37,204 nucleotides of DNA from an uncultured Alphaproteobacteria bacterium (lineage in GTDB: Bacteria > Pseudomonadota > Alphaproteobacteria > RF32 > CAG-239), in the NCBI GenBank assembly GCA_900540425.1, contig UQFU01000008.1:1-37204 (forward strand), given 5' to 3'. The translations under genes were made by a program, and so were the position numbers. The notes beneath the pieces were generated by a model. It did no database searches and was not told where the DNA came from. It saw nothing but the letters and a program-made list of their open reading frames with translations. Positions 15,053 through 23,955 of the stretch are shown here, in pieces (the stretch's first letter is position 1; each line of letters opens with the position of its first letter).

Positions 15053-15982
15053 TTAATTTCTCAATTCGATAACGGCTTTTTGGTGCAGATCCTGAAGGTA
15101 TTTTTTGCTGAATTCTTCCATTTTCTGATTTTCCAAAAATTTGCGCATATCTTCGGTTCCGGGCATTTCCGCCTTGTCTGTTTTGGGATCAAAGGTTTTA
15201 TCCAGCCGGACAATGTAATAGCCTTCTCCGTATAGGATCGGGTCGGAAATTTCGCCTTCGTGCATTTTATCAAGCTTCTTCTCAATGGCTTCCGGAAGTT
15301 TTCCTTTGTTCAGCCAGCCGAGACGGCCGCCGTTAGCCGCGGTCGGGCTTTGTGAAAACTGCATGGCGTAAAGCTCAAAGCGCGGATCCTGACGCAGGTT
15401 GTTGACCAGGACGGAAAGGTCTTTGGCATCTTTTTTGCGGATATAGATTTCGGATACGAAATATTTGGGCGTGGAAAGGTCTGTTTTGGCTTCGGCCATG
15501 GCTTTTTCGAGCTCTTTCTGAGTGACCTGCGCATCGGAATACATTTTGCGGCGAACCAAACGCACCCAGGCCATGTCGGCTTTCATCTGGCTTTCGAAAG
15601 TATCCATGTCAACATTGTTTTGGGCGAGAATTTTTTTCAGGTTTCCGGCCGGGATTTTATTGTTTTTTTCAAATTGTTTTACCGAAGCGGAGAGTTCCTG
15701 AGGGGTGATTTTGATATCTTCTTTTTCGGCGGCCTGAAGTTTGATTTTTTCTTCAATGGCATTGTTGAGCACCCGGCTGTAAATCATGTTTTTGGTTTGG
15801 GCGTTCATCGGAATCTGTGTGGTCATTAAAAAAAGGTTGACGCGGTTTTGCAGATCGCGGGTAGATATAATCTCATCATTGACGACGGCGGCAATTTTCA
15901 ATGCTCCGGCCGCAGCAATCCAAGGATAAAAGGCAAATAGTCCGGCAGCTGCAAGTGTTAAAACGGAAAGTCGCAATTTCAT
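15053..15982 (-). CDS. surA: periplasmic chaperone / peptidyl-prolyl isomerase SurA
   Basis: SurA escorts unfolded outer-membrane proteins across the periplasm. The 309-residue form starts at 15982 with a clear signal peptide (MKLRLSVLTLAAAGLFAFYPWIAAAG) and is preceded by AAGGAG at the right distance. An in-frame ATG at 16006 overlaps the lptD stop but has no such site. The N-terminal chaperone domain (IAAVVNDEIISTRDLQNRV) is followed by one parvulin-like domain (about 165-265) with SQSPTAANGGRLGWLNKGKLPEAIEKKL and the SDPILYGEGYYIVRL end. A single parvulin domain is common in alphaproteobacteria. It lies between lptD, a major SurA client, and rsmA. Confidence 0.93.
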   Translation of the reverse strand: MKLRLSVLTLAAAGLFAFYPWIAAAGALKIAAVVNDEIISTRDLQNRVNLFLMTTQIPMNAQTKNMIYSRVLNNAIEEKIKLQAAEKEDIKITPQELSASVKQFEKNNKIPAGNLKKILAQNNVDMDTFESQMKADMAWVRLVRRKMYSDAQVTQKELEKAMAEAKTDLSTPKYFVSEIYIRKKDAKDLSVLVNNLRQDPRFELYAMQFSQSPTAANGGRLGWLNKGKLPEAIEKKLDKMHEGEISDPILYGEGYYIVRLDKTFDPKTDKAEMPGTEDMRKFLENQKMEEFSKKYLQDLHQKAVIELRN

Positions 15983-16005
15983 GGTCATTCTCCTTTGCTT
16001 CGGCA

Positions 16006-18252
16006 TTATTTTGAGCCTGCCGCGCCCAAAGTCTTGAGGACGAAGTTGGCTGTGAAGTTAAAGTCCCCTTTGTAATCGGGATCGGTTGAATCGTCCTGGC
16101 TGACGTTCAGGAACAAGGCAAAGCATTCGTCTTCGTAAATCAACGATCCGCCGTGTTCCAAAGAACCGCCGTTTTTGGTCAAGTCCTGACGGTTGTAAAT
16201 GCTGATTGACCAGTCACGGGTCAGCTTTGAACGCAGAACCGTATATAATTCCTGACGCTCGCGATATCTACTGGTATAATTTTTATCGTCGCCTTTGAGA
16301 TAGATATATGAAATATAGGCTTTTAGCAACTGAGGGCCGATAGAGCTGGACAATTCGCTGTATTTGAGTTCCAGGGTGTCTTTATCGAGCTTAAACCGGT
16401 AGTCCAAATCAAGATATTGGCTTGGCGCGGCGTTAATTCGTCCGACATAGTCGCTGAAATAGCCTTCCTGCATGTCGTCCTGGCTGAAACTTTCGTCTTT
16501 GGAAAAGTTATAACTTTGCCCCAAAAACGCCGAAGTTCTGCCGGTCCGGTTGCCGTAGGCGCTCCAGTTGAATCCGTAACTGATGCGGCTGCCGGTATCG
16601 TTGCGGTCATAACCGGCATAGCGGTCAAGATCCAGAATATTGGTATCATCAAGTTCAACGTCCTGACTGTCATCGTTGGGAATTTCGTTTTCTTTATTGC
16701 CGCCGTTGGGAGCCAGAACGGCAACGATTGTCGGTTCCAAAATCTGGCGGGAGGTTTCGGTGGCACGAATAAACGGAAGACGCCATTCTGCCCCTAACTG
16801 CGGAAAAACGCGGGCAACGCCGCCATCAAATTTTTCGCCGTACTGGTTGGTATAGTTGTCGATATTATAAAGGTCGGTTTTTACTGATGCAACCATGCGG
16901 TATTTTTCGCCGTATGGGCTGGTGTAGGGCAGGTTCCAGGAGTTGATCATCGACAGGCGCTGGGAGCTGTTTTCTTCGTCGCGGTGAATGATGGCGGAAT
17001 TGACGGTCGTTTTGTTGTAAGCGCCAAACTCGCCGACTTTGCCGTAATTTTCGTAATTGAAGTATGGGACGACGTAAGGTTTGTCGATTTCTTTTAAAGC
17101 GTTGCTGATAAACTGGTAGTAATAGCCTTCGACAGAGGCGTAATTCCGGTTGTCAAAGCCCTGGAACTTAAGGCTGGAGCTAAGCCAGGAATCGTCTTCT
17201 TTGGGCAACGACAGGTCTTTGAGGTACGTGCGGTCGGAGGCATAGTTTACGTCCAGGTCGGAAACCCAATAATCATTCAGTTCGTAACGCCCGGTTAAAA
17301 ACAGACTGCCGCGGTCTTTGTCGGTTTCTTTGTCTTTCATGTAGGTTCCGCTGGCGCTGATGTCTCCGTTGTAGAAATATTTGCGATAACGTACATCCTG
17401 AACAACGCCGTGGTCAGATGTAATCATTGGCGAGTAGGTTAGGTCTTCGTGATCGGAGATATTCCAAAAATACCGCGGCGTAACTGAGGCACCCAGATAG
17501 CTGTTACCCCCAAAACTCGGCGTCAAAAAGCCCGAGCGCCGTTTGACGGTCGGGTCGGGGTGTGAGAAATAGGGCGTATAGAAAACCGGAATGCCTTTGA
17601 TTTCCAAAAAGGCATCGTTGTAGTTGATATTTTTTGAAGCGGCGTCGTGTTTGACTTTGCGGGCTTTCAACTGCCAAAGCGGTTCGCTGTTGCGGCAGAC
17701 GTCACAGGGAGAATAAACAACCTTTTCCATGACTTTGTTGTCATTGGACATTTTGCGGGCTTTTTGGGCGGCAATCCGGGTTTTGTCCTTCATGACGATT
17801 TTGATATTGGTCATATTGCCGGCCGTCATCTGGTCGGTCAGCTCCAGATAGTCGGAGAAAACGACGCTGCCGTCTTTTTCGACCAGAATGACGTTGTCGA
17901 CTGCTGTGACAACGTCTTCTTTCTGATTATAAATAACCTTGTCTGCAATGAGCGTCAGGTTTTCGCGGATAATATTTACATTGCCGCGGGCTGTAATGGT
18001 TTGTTGTTCTTTATTGTCTTCCATTTCGTCGGCGCTGAAATGGATTTCGACTTCTTCGTTGTCGTTTTTTTTCTGCGGCTGAACCGGCATAAACCCAGTT
18101 ACGTCAAATTTGGGGTCGACTTCGGCTTTGTAGGGAATTTCTGCCGTTTTTTTGATTATGCTTCCCGCATCTTTGTTTATGATTGAAAGGGCAGGAGTTG
18201 CAGGAAAAGATATTAAAAAAACTGACAGCAAAACAGCCGATGTTTTATGCAT
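16006..18252 (-). CDS. lptD: LPS-assembly outer-membrane protein LptD
   Basis: LptD is the beta-barrel that inserts lipopolysaccharide into the outer leaflet. The 748-residue precursor has a signal peptide (about 1-24), an N-terminal OstA/LptA-like beta-jellyroll (about 65-180, FSADEMEDNKEQQTITARGNVNI) and the conserved segment with a CxxC pair (SPCDVCRN). IKGIPVFYTPYFSHPDPTVKRRSGFLTP then starts a long barrel region rich in aromatic and alternating residues. The presence of LptD, LptF and LptG shows that this organism makes LPS or a related glycolipid. Its start overlaps the end of lptF by 8 nt. Confidence 0.95.
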   Translation of the reverse strand: MHKTSAVLLSVFLISFPATPALSIINKDAGSIIKKTAEIPYKAEVDPKFDVTGFMPVQPQKKNDNEEVEIHFSADEMEDNKEQQTITARGNVNIIRENLTLIADKVIYNQKEDVVTAVDNVILVEKDGSVVFSDYLELTDQMTAGNMTNIKIVMKDKTRIAAQKARKMSNDNKVMEKVVYSPCDVCRNSEPLWQLKARKVKHDAASKNINYNDAFLEIKGIPVFYTPYFSHPDPTVKRRSGFLTPSFGGNSYLGASVTPRYFWNISDHEDLTYSPMITSDHGVVQDVRYRKYFYNGDISASGTYMKDKETDKDRGSLFLTGRYELNDYWVSDLDVNYASDRTYLKDLSLPKEDDSWLSSSLKFQGFDNRNYASVEGYYYQFISNALKEIDKPYVVPYFNYENYGKVGEFGAYNKTTVNSAIIHRDEENSSQRLSMINSWNLPYTSPYGEKYRMVASVKTDLYNIDNYTNQYGEKFDGGVARVFPQLGAEWRLPFIRATETSRQILEPTIVAVLAPNGGNKENEIPNDDSQDVELDDTNILDLDRYAGYDRNDTGSRISYGFNWSAYGNRTGRTSAFLGQSYNFSKDESFSQDDMQEGYFSDYVGRINAAPSQYLDLDYRFKLDKDTLELKYSELSSSIGPQLLKAYISYIYLKGDDKNYTSRYRERQELYTVLRSKLTRDWSISIYNRQDLTKNGGSLEHGGSLIYEDECFALFLNVSQDDSTDPDYKGDFNFTANFVLKTLGAAGSK

Positions 18253-19375
18253 TCGTCAATTCCTCCGGCTGTTTGCGGCGGCGCCCGAACATTCCCCGAC
18301 GATAAAAACGCAAAAGGTAGAAACAGATGGCCATAGGGATAAACAGGTTGGCATAGAGCAAAGGCAGAAGATTGAGTTTTTTGGCGGCCATATTGCCAAA
18401 AGCGAGATCCAACGCCTGAATCAGAACCATACTGATAATGCTGACGGAGATAATCCGGCTTTGGCCACGGCGGTTGAAGTTTCCTACCAAAAGCCCGGTA
18501 CAGCCGAGCAAAGCGAACAACAGGTTAAAGAGAGGGGTTAAAATTCGGCGGTGGCCTTCAACAATATATTTGCGTTTTTCTTTGGCGTCCAGCGTATTGT
18601 CTTGTTCGGCGTTCATCAGCTCGCTGAAAGTGCGTTCCCGGGCGCTGGTGTCTTTTTCTTTTTGTTTGCCGCTGAGGCCGAAATCAACGGAATAACGGTC
18701 AAAGGCAAGGGAGGTAAATTGCTTTTTAAGGGTGTTGATTTCCTGTCTGGTGCCGTTGACGAGAATAATCCGCGGGCCTTTTTCGGTATAGACAATCCGT
18801 CCCTGTTCGGAGGATACGGTCATTTTGACATTTGGGGTTCGTTCATCGTTAATCAAAATCCCCGAAACCGAGCCGTCTTTGTGGTGGGCGGTGATAAAAA
18901 CGGTCAATCCGGTTTGAAGTTCGGTAAATTCGCCTTCGCGAAACATCAGGTGCGAAACGTCGTTCTTAACCTGCCATTCAAGTTCGTTAAAAGCCTTTTC
19001 GGCAGCGGGAATGCCGAAATTTTGCACATATATGATGAACAAGCTCAAAATAATTCCCATGAACACCGCCGGTTTGGAATTCTGCCAGGGGCTGATACCG
19101 GCGGCCTGCATGACAACCAATTCGCGGTCGGCCAGCATCCGGTTATAAACAAACAAGACAGAGACAAACAGGCAAATCGGCGAGAGAATCACAAACAGAC
19201 GCGGCATCAGCAATGATGTCATTTCTACAAAAATGCCGATAGGAATGCCTTTGTTGGTTATCAGGCTGACAAAACGCAGCGACTGGGTCAGCCACAGGAT
19301 TGACATCAGCGAAAAAGCGACCAGCAGGAACCCGACCAGGATTTGTTTGACTATGTAGACGTTTAGTTTTTTCAT
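18245..19375 (-). CDS. lptF: LPS export ABC transporter permease LptF
   Basis: LptF, with LptG and the ATPase LptB, extracts LPS from the inner membrane. The 376-residue protein has the YjgP/YjgQ layout. It begins MKKLNVYIVKQILVGFLLVAFSLMSILWL, has three N-terminal helices with ADRELVVMQAAGISPW (the cytoplasmic coupling helix), a periplasmic beta-jellyroll (about 130-255) and three C-terminal helices. The ATG at 19375 is chosen from homology of the N-terminus. A longer reading starts with another hydrophobic stretch. No Shine-Dalgarno is visible. First gene of the lptF-lptD-surA-rsmA operon; lptG is elsewhere, at 34577. Confidence 0.93.
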   Translation of the reverse strand: MKKLNVYIVKQILVGFLLVAFSLMSILWLTQSLRFVSLITNKGIPIGIFVEMTSLLMPRLFVILSPICLFVSVLFVYNRMLADRELVVMQAAGISPWQNSKPAVFMGIILSLFIIYVQNFGIPAAEKAFNELEWQVKNDVSHLMFREGEFTELQTGLTVFITAHHKDGSVSGILINDERTPNVKMTVSSEQGRIVYTEKGPRIILVNGTRQEINTLKKQFTSLAFDRYSVDFGLSGKQKEKDTSARERTFSELMNAEQDNTLDAKEKRKYIVEGHRRILTPLFNLLFALLGCTGLLVGNFNRRGQSRIISVSIISMVLIQALDLAFGNMAAKKLNLLPLLYANLFIPMAICFYLLRFYRRGMFGRRRKQPEELTNA

Positions 19376-19382
19376 AGTCGCG

Positions 19383-19413
19383 ATTATACCTAAAATTATT
19401 AATAAAAAAACAA
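19383..19413 (-). promoter_or_regulatory. candidate promoter giving a nearly leaderless lptF mRNA
   Basis: On the minus strand a perfect TATAAT occupies 19388-19383, with a weak TTGTTT (19413-19408) 19 nt upstream. Initiation 6-7 nt after the -10 box would fall at or next to the A of the lptF ATG. This agrees with the missing ribosome-binding site. Confidence 0.35.
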
Positions 19414-19473
19414 TTTTTTTCATATTTTTACAAAAAAAGCGGCATTTAACCTTTTTTAGGTTAAGCGTCAATT

Positions 19474-19490
19474 GGAACCGGTTCCGGAAC
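19474..19490. promoter_or_regulatory. overlapping perfect palindromes, possible operator
   Basis: GGAACCGGTTCC (19474-19485) and GTTCCGGAAC (19481-19490) are two perfect palindromes sharing five bases. They lie about 100 nt upstream of lptF, between it and the terminator of the neighbouring gene. This suggests a regulator site or merely a hairpin. Confidence 0.25.
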
Positions 19491-19494
19491 AAAC

Positions 19495-19525
19495 AAAAAA
19501 GGCAGAGAAAAATCTCTGCCTTTTT
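19495..19525 (-). terminator. bidirectional-type terminator
   Basis: Stem GGCAGAGA (19501-19508) / TCTCTGCC (19513-19520) with an AAAA loop, flanked by six A's and five T's. It terminates the 506-aa gene on the minus strand before the lptF promoter. Confidence 0.88.
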
Positions 19526-19538
19526 AGTAAATTCTGCC

Positions 19539-21059
19539 CTAGGCAAAATCGTTCATAAATTCCCGAAACAGTTCATCTTCTTTTTTGATTTCTGCAACAA
19601 ATTTCCGAATTTCTCCCGGAAGTTGCGGAAGCTCAGCCAGATTGTGCCGGTATAAAATATCGGCGAGCCGGCTGCCTTGGCGGGAATCAAGTGTCAGGAT
19701 GTTTTTGGCCGCATGGGCGATCAAATCGTATTTGGTTTCAAGAAAATCGCGACAGGCATTGTCCTGCGGATAGAAGTCCATCAACATATCCAGAAGCGAA
19801 AACAGCGTTTGGATTGATTTGCTGCGGTTGATTCCGATTTGGGCATGCTGTGGCCATTTTTCCAATAAAAGCTGCCAAACCGGCGCCTGAAGTATTTCCG
19901 GGACACGGATAATCTCGTCAATGATTTCAGCGGCCGAGCGCTGTTCCCGCGGGATGGAGAGCCCGGAGAGTGCATTAAGCAGTTTGGGGATGGCTCCAGA
20001 AGCTGTCAATTCTTCTTTTTGCCGGAGCGAAAGGCTCTTTAGCGTGAAACGGGCATAGGTGCAAGCCATTTCCGGAAGCATTTTCAGAGGCTGGCGTTTT
20101 ATGACTTCGGCATAGAAAGAAATCTGGGCTTCCGGCCAGTTTGCTCCTTGCTGCTTAAAGACTTCCAGCGTTTTTTGAACGGCTTCCGGTCCGCACAGCA
20201 GCGACAGGCGCCCGTATTCCTCCAACAAAGCCTTATCCTGGATGCGGCTGCAAACCGCATTAAGAATTTTGACGTCCGTTGCCGGAGAAAGGTTTCGGCT
20301 TTTGATGAATTTTTGCAAAAGCACCGTGCTGAAGTTTTCGCAAGGTTTGCGGCAAAGATTTTCAAAAGCGGTGATCGTTATCTCCTCCGTTTTCGGGGTT
20401 TGGTCAATGCACATTTCGCTGCGCAAGTTGAGATATTTGATCATCTCATCAGGACAGAACCTACCGGAATTGATAACAATCCAGACGCCGATTTTATCTT
20501 GTTGCGGATTTCCAAGGTGGATTTTTTTCAGTATTTCGCCATAGTTGCGTTCCGGATCCAAAAAGCTTAGCCGCGCCGGGTAAAGTTCTTGGCACAGAAG
20601 TGGATTGGAAATGCTTTTTTGTAACAGAAGATGCTCGTTTTCGGGGTTTAATTTTGGCAGTTCCCGCAGGTGCGAGAGGGCTGTGCAGGTTAAAACCGGC
20701 AATTTTCCGTGAGCAAATACATGCAACAAAGTTGACATTTTGCGGTTAGGGTTTTCAATCCGGTCAAGAAAAGTAAAAAAACTTTCCACTTCCTCAGGGC
20801 TGACAGAATCGCAAACCGTATCTTGCAAGGCGGTCAGCAGTTTGTCTAAGTTGGCAAAAACAAATTGCGGCGAATTTTTTCCGGCGAAAATTGAAAAGCC
20901 GGTATCTTCACCGACAAAACGGAAATCGTCAAAGCCATAATCCTTTTTCAGGAGAATTTTTTCGGCTAATTTCTGATAGGCTTTTTGAACATGTTCAGGC
21001 CTTTTGCTGGTAAGCAAGATGCTGCTCAGCAACGAATTTGAAACTTTTTTTTCTGACAT
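19539..21059 (-). CDS. hypothetical protein, 506 aa, helical
   Basis: A large cytoplasmic-looking protein with no signal peptide or membrane helix. It is almost entirely predicted helix with many short leucine-rich helices (for example LLQKFIKSRNLSPATDVKILNAVCSRI and LLEEYGRLSLLCGPEAVQKTLEVF). This suggests a HEAT-like or other solenoid repeat, but no repeat consensus is sharp enough to name. No catalytic motif was recognised. It starts with MSEKKVSNSLLSSILLTSKRPEHVQ. It is a single gene, divergent from the 900-aa HELGH gene across about 190 nt, and ends at its own terminator. The frame is intact, so it is a real gene of unknown function. Confidence 0.72.
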   Translation of the reverse strand: MSEKKVSNSLLSSILLTSKRPEHVQKAYQKLAEKILLKKDYGFDDFRFVGEDTGFSIFAGKNSPQFVFANLDKLLTALQDTVCDSVSPEEVESFFTFLDRIENPNRKMSTLLHVFAHGKLPVLTCTALSHLRELPKLNPENEHLLLQKSISNPLLCQELYPARLSFLDPERNYGEILKKIHLGNPQQDKIGVWIVINSGRFCPDEMIKYLNLRSEMCIDQTPKTEEITITAFENLCRKPCENFSTVLLQKFIKSRNLSPATDVKILNAVCSRIQDKALLEEYGRLSLLCGPEAVQKTLEVFKQQGANWPEAQISFYAEVIKRQPLKMLPEMACTYARFTLKSLSLRQKEELTASGAIPKLLNALSGLSIPREQRSAAEIIDEIIRVPEILQAPVWQLLLEKWPQHAQIGINRSKSIQTLFSLLDMLMDFYPQDNACRDFLETKYDLIAHAAKNILTLDSRQGSRLADILYRHNLAELPQLPGEIRKFVAEIKKEDELFREFMNDFA

Positions 21060-21168
21060 AAGCTAAAATTATTAAATTTGTAATTTGATGAAACAATAAG
21101 ATTCTCTAGTTTGTAAGATATCATTGTGAAGCTAAAAATCAAGACAAAAAATTGCACGCATTTGTTAT

Positions 21169-21213
21169 GTTGTTTTGACAAAAAATGAGTTGTTTTGATC
21201 AGAAAAATATGAT
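21169..21213 (+). promoter_or_regulatory. direct-repeat promoter region of the 900-aa gene
   Basis: GTTGTTTTGA occurs twice (21169-21178 and 21189-21198), exactly 20 bp apart, i.e. two helical turns. The first overlaps a perfect -35 TTGACA (21175-21180). A TATGAT -10-like box lies at 21208-21213, but its spacing to TTGACA is too long (27 nt) for a simple promoter. This may be an activator-dependent promoter. Confidence 0.35.
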
Positions 21214-21249
21214 ATTCTGAAAATAAGTATAAGAAGGCAGGAGGCTGGA

Positions 21250-23952
21250 ATGGTTAAGGCAAGCGACATTAACAAAGATATCCGTTCGATTGGCGAAAAA
21301 GTCGGTGTAGCGGTGTTTTCTTATGACGATATTCATAACGAAAACATTAACAATGAGTTTCATTATGATTATGAGCGGGTGATTGCGGAAGTGAGCCGAC
21401 TGCAAAAGATTGCGCCGAAAGAAGCGGAGGCACAGCTGGTGGAGCGTGGTATTTTGAAACCGTTGCCCGGTGGTGAATATGAAGTTGATGTCGGAGGGAC
21501 GACCCGTGGGGGCGGCGGTATTAATTACGGGAGCGCTTTTTTTAGTCTTTCGTCAAAAGATTATCATGTAAAATACCATGAGCTGGGGCATTCGCTGCAG
21601 CATAAGTATGGTTTGTTTGATGATGAGAAGATGAACCGTTTGTATGAAACAGCGGAAAAAGGATTAAAAGACGGCGAGGATAAAGAAGACAGGCTGCTTA
21701 ATCGGTGGGATTATCATTCTTACTTGAAGGAAATGCATTCGGAAACTTTTGCCTATGCGGCGTTGATGCTGCGGGCAGAAAACCGGCGGGATTTTTTGTG
21801 GCAAGCATCGCAGGCTTATAATAGTGCAATTTCTAGGAATGCAATGGCGGCGTTGTCTTTCGGTAAAACGGAATATAGTACAGATGGTGGAAATAGCAGC
21901 AAATTTTATGCGACCAAACCGGTGATGAAACCGATGATTAAGGCGATTTGGAAAATTTGCAAGGAAGGGCGGCAAGGAGAGTTTTTTGATGAGAACGGGG
22001 TGTTGAAAGATGAGAAACTGGCGCGGCTGTGCGAAGAGGTGGTGGTGAAAAACGCTTATTCGCCGCGGACGCTGAAGTCTTTTTTTGAATATAATGTTTT
22101 AGACGGCCATACCGCTCAGGAAAAAGGCTGGCGGGGCGATACCTTAAAATCTTTGGTGCAGATGCCTTTGGTTTACGTTGAATTGTTACAAGAAGGCGGT
22201 GTGGCGAGGAAAATTAAGTCAATTTTTAAGCATAAAAGGTTAGTGGCAGCGCAGAATAAAAAAGTAGAAAAGTTTGCAGCTAAGCGGGTGGATTACGGTA
22301 ATCCGGAGCTGACGGCCTTAAAAGAATATGAGCGGATACAGACTAAGATTGGTTTGCTGGATAAAAAATATCCGGGAAATTATATTGTTTTAAGTTTGGG
22401 TGAACAGATGCAGCGAGCAGGGCTGCCAGATTGCTCAATCGGGGTTTGGGCAGATGTTTTGGGGAAAAATTCCTTTGAAAAAAGAGTTATTAAGAAAGAA
22501 CTGGAATCGGTAGGTAAGATTATAACGGAAAGCAAAGGGAATCCGTATTTTGAAAGGCTGATTCAGGCTATGCCGAAAAATAGTGAACTGCAGCGGATGA
22601 TTCGGGAGAAGCAGCAAGATTCGCAAAAAGAAGTTACTTCCGGGTTGGTTGGTGAAAAGAAGGGTTATGGGTTTGCTATGTATCCGGTGAGGAGAAAAGT
22701 AGAAAAAATTAATCAGTTTGCCGAGAAGTATCAGTTGGATCCGGTATTTAAGGAAACTTTGCTGGAAACGATGGTTAAAAATCCGCAGGCTTTGGATGAT
22801 GTTCAAAACCGCGATGTTTTGATTTCAGCTCATACAGTTTCGAATGATTTTCTAGGGATTAAGAAAAGGAAATTTGCTAAAGAGTTTAATCAGTTAATGG
22901 ATGAGATTGGCCACAGTTATTATTACAATCGGGGAAATCCGCTGTATCAGGAGGCTATGTCGGTATTATCCAAGCAGCCGGTGGAGAAATATGCTGAAAA
23001 AGTTGCCGAAATGGAAAAACAAGAGCGGGAAGCTGTTAAAAACAAGGAGCCAGTCAGGTTTATGGATGAAAAACCGGTAGAGCAGTTTCAGGAGCCGTTT
23101 GTAAAAGAGCAGGAAATGCGGGCCTCTCAAGAGCAAGCTCAAGAACCGATTGTGAAAGAAAGCTCAGCACAGGCGCAAGTTCAGGAGGCGGCTGTCCCGC
23201 AGCCCAAACTTTCTCCTCGTGAACAGGTCGATGCCGAAATGGCAAAACATGGCATTGCCAAAGGAAGCTATATGTTGTTTTCGTCCGAAGACAAAAATCT
23301 GGAAACCGGCTATGGGACAGATTCTCTTCGCAAGGTTGATGCATATCTGCATAATCAGAAAGGAGCTCAAGAGGCCGGTACTGATAAGATTATGGGGCAG
23401 AATAACGGGCTAACGGCGGTTTATTTTGCCAAAGAAGACGTTTATCTGGTGACGGCGAATCCGGAAGTTGCCGAAGCTATGCGGTATTCGGGCTGCAAAG
23501 ACGTCGGTTTGGGGGTCATGTTCTCCAACGGCGAGAGGTTGGTGAATGATGCAGCTAAGCTGGCAGAATGGCAGCAAGTTCGCAATATGGGCGAAAATAT
23601 TGCCCAGAAAAAGTGGGAAGAACAGCGGCGTCGGGATGAGCAAGTTCAGGAGGCGGCAGTTAAGCCGGCGGCGGAGACGGTTATTTCGGCAGCGGAGAAA
23701 ATGTCAAACCAGCCGCAGGGTTGGCAGCAAGCTGCTGCTTCGGAAAATCCGGCGGTCGAAAACGTGTTTCCAATCGAAAAATCGGTAGCGGCTTCCGCAT
23801 CAGTTAAAACCGCTGAAAGCAATTCGGCAAATCTGAAAAAACTGCTGTTGGAAAAAAGCGGCCGCTTAAGCGCGGCTTCATCAGCTCCGGTGCAAAAAAA
23901 CGGAACATCCCTACAGGCGGCAAAACTAAGGTCTGCCGCTTATGACCGTTGA
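21250..23952 (+). CDS. large putative metallopeptidase with HELGH motif
   Basis: A 900-residue protein with no signal peptide and no membrane segment. An HExxH zinc-protease motif, HELGHSLQHKYGL, lies at residues 110-122. About 50 residues on, KEMHSETFAYAALML (160-174) could supply a third zinc ligand (Glu 165) in gluzincin fashion. Residues 185-600 are a long mostly helical region. About 600-690 is low-complexity, rich in Q, E and A. A distinct globular domain occupies about 690-810 (SPREQVDAEMAKHGIAKGSYMLF to GLGVMFSNGERL), followed by another low-complexity tail. VQEAAV is repeated in both linkers. Strong AGGAGG ribosome-binding site at 21239-21244. Family not recognised; peptidase activity and a toxin or effector role are inference. 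Confidence 0.75.
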   Translation: MVKASDINKDIRSIGEKVGVAVFSYDDIHNENINNEFHYDYERVIAEVSRLQKIAPKEAEAQLVERGILKPLPGGEYEVDVGGTTRGGGGINYGSAFFSLSSKDYHVKYHELGHSLQHKYGLFDDEKMNRLYETAEKGLKDGEDKEDRLLNRWDYHSYLKEMHSETFAYAALMLRAENRRDFLWQASQAYNSAISRNAMAALSFGKTEYSTDGGNSSKFYATKPVMKPMIKAIWKICKEGRQGEFFDENGVLKDEKLARLCEEVVVKNAYSPRTLKSFFEYNVLDGHTAQEKGWRGDTLKSLVQMPLVYVELLQEGGVARKIKSIFKHKRLVAAQNKKVEKFAAKRVDYGNPELTALKEYERIQTKIGLLDKKYPGNYIVLSLGEQMQRAGLPDCSIGVWADVLGKNSFEKRVIKKELESVGKIITESKGNPYFERLIQAMPKNSELQRMIREKQQDSQKEVTSGLVGEKKGYGFAMYPVRRKVEKINQFAEKYQLDPVFKETLLETMVKNPQALDDVQNRDVLISAHTVSNDFLGIKKRKFAKEFNQLMDEIGHSYYYNRGNPLYQEAMSVLSKQPVEKYAEKVAEMEKQEREAVKNKEPVRFMDEKPVEQFQEPFVKEQEMRASQEQAQEPIVKESSAQAQVQEAAVPQPKLSPREQVDAEMAKHGIAKGSYMLFSSEDKNLETGYGTDSLRKVDAYLHNQKGAQEAGTDKIMGQNNGLTAVYFAKEDVYLVTANPEVAEAMRYSGCKDVGLGVMFSNGERLVNDAAKLAEWQQVRNMGENIAQKKWEEQRRRDEQVQEAAVKPAAETVISAAEKMSNQPQGWQQAAASENPAVENVFPIEKSVAASASVKTAESNSANLKKLLLEKSGRLSAASSAPVQKNGTSLQAAKLRSAAYDR

Positions 23953-23955
23953 GAA

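Noticed and set aside
17647..18186. 179-codon plus-strand ORF opposite lptD
   Set aside because: Antisense to the conserved LptD N-terminal domain, Phe-rich, with no start signals.
23100..23720. Possible tandem repeat or CRISPR-like array in the 900-aa gene
   Set aside because: Repetition is limited to short Q/E/A-rich codon runs (VQEAAV twice); there is no regular spacing or conserved DNA repeat.
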